A program made the translations under genes and the position numbers. This document shows, piece by piece, positions 6,361-8,283 of a stretch of DNA of 8,283 nucleotides. Source of the DNA: Devosia equisanguinis (GTDB taxonomy: Bacteria; Pseudomonadota; Alphaproteobacteria; Rhizobiales; Hyphomicrobiaceae); the NCBI GenBank assembly GCA_945901835.1, contig CAMDMH010000110.1, forward strand, positions 1-8,283, written 5' to 3'. Each line of letters opens with the position of its first letter. Positions within the stretch are counted from its first letter, which is position 1. A model generated the notes under the pieces. It made no database searches. It was given only the letters and a program-made list of their open reading frames with translations, and had not been told where the DNA came from.

Positions 6361-6546
6361 ATGCTGTCCGCTCCAACATTCGTCGTCTGGCTTATCTCGA
6401 CCGTACTGGCGATAGCTGTGGCCTGCGTCTACTACCTCGGCATCAGCATCCCTGTGATTGGTCCCTTCGTGAAGATCCATCTCTTCTCGGCGATGGTCAT
6501 CAGCTACGTCCTGCTATGGCTCGGCACGATGTTGAAGGGACTGTAG
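6361..6546 (+). CDS. Small two-helix membrane protein of unknown function
   Basis: A 61-residue protein made almost wholly of two hydrophobic segments (about residues 6-28 and 39-58) joined by a short loop with IPVIGPFVKIH. The ATG follows a strong ribosome site, GGAAGGAGAATCTC, so translation is very likely. It sits 34 bp after the helix-hairpin-helix gene on the same strand and is probably co-transcribed. Similar small inner-membrane proteins ending in a LLWLG..LKGL type sequence occur in bradyrhizobia as hypothetical proteins; I know no function. Confidence 0.78.
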   Translation: MLSAPTFVVWLISTVLAIAVACVYYLGISIPVIGPFVKIHLFSAMVISYVLLWLGTMLKGL

Positions 6547-6637
6547 TTCAAATCATGAAAGCCGTTGCGGGAGGGCCAGTCTTTGCCCGCCGGCTTCTGC
6601 CCACGAGCCTCAACACCAAAGCGGCCAATTGCGCAGA

Positions 6638-7528
6638 TCAGCGTCGTCGATCAGACAGTCCGATCGTTGGCGCTGATTCCGGCGCTAAGAATGCTGTGTT
6701 GGCCCAGCCTGCGCTGCGGCCGTAGCGGACGAGGCACCATGCCCGCTGGCAACGCCCAAGTGCCGTTAGCCCCCTCGCGGCAGCCGGAGCCGTTCCAACG
6801 ATCGAGGCCTCTATATCAGGGCGGGCTCTTAGGTTCAGAATGTCGTGTGATTGGACGCCGACGACACGGAACACTCTGCGGTTGCTCTCTATCTTAACTG
6901 CTGGCGGCTGGGCGACATTTCCTGTTACTGGAGCGGCGCGTTGGGGCACTCGGTGGTTTGCTGAATTCTCAGATGCCAGCCCTGCGCCGCCAGAGCGCTC
7001 TGCGACGAGAACGGGTACTGGGGGAACGATGATCGGCTGCCCCATTGGCGAAGCGCCAATTGAAGGAAAAGCGATCTGTTGCGCCTCTGGCGGTCTAGCG
7101 CTGGGAAGCGAGACGATTCTGGCGGTGCCCGATTTCCCATCGTCCCTTTGCCAGGCGAATTTCGGGCCGCTCTTGAAGATCTGCATGCAGCTTGTCTCGC
7201 CGTCAAACCACCTTTTCCATCTTTGACACAGTCGGCCGTTTGCAACCCACCACGAGCCGCGGTCCGCTGCAGAGCCCAGATAAAAAGCTAGCCTGCCTGC
7301 CGTACCCGACACAGTGCCGTCGGTATGAAATACGAGCGGAAGCGCCACGCCGAGAGGCGTATCCAGGTGGACCGTTGCACCCGTTACCGCCTTCTCAATC
7401 GCGGTTCCAGACAACGCTGCCTGCTCTGCGCGAGACGAAGCACATATCCCGCTCAACACCGACAGTAAGACCAATGATCCGAACAAACTGCGTCGTGTGC
7501 TGCTGCAGACTCGATCAACCGGCACCAT
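6638..7528 (-). CDS. Exported SH3-domain protein of unknown function
   Basis: A 296-residue protein with a signal peptide (STRRSLFGSLVLLSVLSGICA, cleavage probably near residue 34). Residues about 38-140 form a domain with TVSGTAGRLAFYLG, a WWV..GRLCQRWKRWFDG segment, two cysteines (101, 114) and a WQRDDG strand, similar to a domain seen in rhizobial periplasmic proteins. A proline-rich linker (about 142-212) leads to a bacterial SH3 domain at 219-283: FRVVGVQSHDILNLRARP, then WCLVRYGRSAGWANTAFL with C260 and C265. Such domains usually bind peptidoglycan or peptides in the periplasm. The ATG at 7526-7528 has AAGG ten bases upstream. It follows the Pal-like gene by 89 bp on the same strand, which fits an envelope role. 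The role of the N-terminal domain is unknown. Confidence 0.85.
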   Translation of the reverse strand: MVPVDRVCSSTRRSLFGSLVLLSVLSGICASSRAEQAALSGTAIEKAVTGATVHLDTPLGVALPLVFHTDGTVSGTAGRLAFYLGSAADRGSWWVANGRLCQRWKRWFDGETSCMQIFKSGPKFAWQRDDGKSGTARIVSLPSARPPEAQQIAFPSIGASPMGQPIIVPPVPVLVAERSGGAGLASENSANHRVPQRAAPVTGNVAQPPAVKIESNRRVFRVVGVQSHDILNLRARPDIEASIVGTAPAAARGLTALGRCQRAWCLVRYGRSAGWANTAFLAPESAPTIGLSDRRR

Positions 7529-7579
7529 ACCGCGAAAACCTTACAAGGAACGATCTGGAATCAACGGAACGATTATGGG

Positions 7580-7608
7580 AGTTTTCAGACCCGATGAATG
7601 TTTGTCAA
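7580..7608 (-). promoter_or_regulatory. Possible sigma-70 type promoter of SH3-domain gene
   Basis: On the minus strand TTGACA (7608-7603) is followed after 17 bases by AAAACT (7585-7580), about 50 bp before the SH3 gene's start. The -35 box is perfect but the -10 is poor, and a better CATAAT lies too far away at 25 bases. This is a weak prediction. Confidence 0.3.
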
Positions 7609-7617
7609 GTGGTCTCG

Positions 7618-8178
7618 TCAGCGTCGACTAACAGCAGTCGAGGAGAGAATCGTCTGTGCGCGGCGATTTCGCGACCAGCAGGAAATGTCGTTGCACACGA
7701 CAATCGGCCGCTCTTTGCCGTACGAGACCGTACGCATTCGGGCGGCCCTGACACCTTGCGCGGCCAGGAAGTTCTTGACGGCTTCGGCGCGGCGCGCGCC
7801 GAGCGCGATGTTGTACTCCCGTGTGCCACGCTCGTCAGCATGCCCCTCGATTGTGATCACTTGGCTCGCATTCTGCCGCAGCCAGCGGGCTTGGTTTTGA
7901 AGCGTCTGCCGTGCCTCCGGCGTCAATTGCTCGCTATCGGAAGCGAAATAGACGATATCCATGGCAGTGGACTTGAAGTCCTCCATGGTGCCGGGCGCGG
8001 CAGCGCTGGTACGCTTCAACCCGTTTCGGTCGCCGCTGTGGTTCGTTTCGACCACGGGGTTCCCAAGACGCGCTTCGGGCGCCTTGTTCCCGCTGTTCGA
8101 GCACGCTGTAGTCGCGAGAGCGAGCCCCAACACGATTAATGTTCTTGATCCAGGAACGGCGTTCCGTTGAGTACGCAT
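7618..8178 (-). CDS. pal: Pal-like OmpA-family peptidoglycan-associated lipoprotein
   Basis: With the ATG at 8176-8178 the product has 186 residues: a lipoprotein signal LIVLGLALATTAC with lipidated C26 and S27 at +2, which favours outer-membrane sorting, a short linker, and an OmpA-like domain (about 72-180). Family residues seen are DIVYFASDSEQLTPEA, EGHADERG (111-118, D115), YNIALGARRAEAV (122-134, R129) and the Pal signature SYGKERP with CWSRNRRA at the end. D115 and R129 match the diaminopimelate-binding pair of peptidoglycan. Pal links the outer membrane to peptidoglycan with TolB. I prefer this start because GGAG lies 7 bases upstream; ATG at 8199 would add seven residues and has a weaker site. 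The downstream gene is an SH3 protein, not cpoB, so this may be a second Pal copy outside the tol-pal cluster, though tolB upstream cannot be excluded. Confidence 0.88.
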   Translation of the reverse strand: MRTQRNAVPGSRTLIVLGLALATTACSNSGNKAPEARLGNPVVETNHSGDRNGLKRTSAAAPGTMEDFKSTAMDIVYFASDSEQLTPEARQTLQNQARWLRQNASQVITIEGHADERGTREYNIALGARRAEAVKNFLAAQGVRAARMRTVSYGKERPIVVCNDISCWSRNRRAQTILSSTAVSRR

Positions 8179-8226
8179 ACCAAAACTCCAACGCTTCATG
8201 TCGTGGAGCTCACGTTTGGAGATCTA

Positions 8227-8246
8227 CGGTAAACAAGTTCTTACCG
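8227..8246. promoter_or_regulatory. Dyad CGGTAA-N8-TTACCG upstream of Pal-like gene
   Basis: A perfect 6+6 inverted repeat (8227-8232 and 8241-8246) spaced by 8 bases lies about 50 bp before the preferred start of the Pal-like gene. The size and position suit a dimeric repressor or activator site. Six-base arms can arise by chance, so confidence is modest. Confidence 0.35.
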
Positions 8247-8283
8247 GTTGGTCGTTTCCGTCACATTAGATTTCGATCGCCTC

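Noticed and set aside
6567..6590. GCGGG...CCCGC hairpin between the small membrane protein and SH3 genes as a terminator
   Set aside because: The stem is only 5 bp with a 14-base loop and no T tract on either strand.
7192..8139. A 315-codon plus-strand open frame
   Set aside because: It is antisense to the SH3 and Pal genes, which both have clear domains, signal peptides and ribosome sites.
1..8283. CRISPR array, tRNA/rRNA gene or intact insertion sequence
   Set aside because: No regularly spaced direct repeats, no cloverleaf with TTC/CCA features, and no transposase motif were seen on either strand by eye.

Overview
This window looks like chromosomal DNA from an alphaproteobacterium of the Rhizobiales, most likely Bradyrhizobium or a close relative. 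The clues are the high GC content, two orphan tripartite-tricarboxylate (Bug-type) binding proteins, a small periplasmic helix-hairpin-helix protein, an SH3-domain periplasmic protein and a Pal lipoprotein, all resembling that group. The assignment comes from reading the proteins, not from a database search.

Layout. Positions 1-1268 (minus) hold the first 422 codons of a TIR plus NB-ARC (STAND NTPase) protein, an NLR-like putative defence protein whose C-terminal sensor lies outside the window. Facing away from it at 1845-2274 (plus) is a decayed SIR2-family gene. Its start and its SIR2_2-like C-terminal part survive in three different reading frames, and the catalytic middle is deleted. Between them is about 575 bp of non-coding DNA that includes one copy of a diverged repeat.

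Positions 2354-4524 hold a divergent pair. One gene encodes a metal-dependent amidohydrolase resembling gamma-resorcylate decarboxylase/ACMSD (minus). The other encodes a Sec-exported Bug-family binding protein (plus). They share a 191-bp intergenic region with a strong imperfect inverted repeat. A second Bug protein, with a Tat-like signal (4955-5986, minus), converges on the first. The 430-bp gap between them holds the second repeat copy, an imperfect hairpin and a terminator-like stem-loop. No TctA/TctB membrane components are present.

Positions 5946-6546 (plus) carry a short apparent operon: a ComEA-like helix-hairpin-helix protein, whose only plausible start overlaps the start of the second Bug gene head-to-head, and a 61-residue two-helix membrane protein. 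Positions 6638-8178 (minus) carry a Pal-like OmpA-family lipoprotein followed by an exported SH3-domain protein, both envelope-directed.

How the parts may work together: the left end looks like a partly eroded defence locus that once paired two NAD-consuming enzyme types (TIR and SIR2). The centre looks like small-acid or aromatic capture and catabolism. The right end is cell-envelope maintenance. No tRNA, rRNA, CRISPR array or intact insertion sequence was seen.
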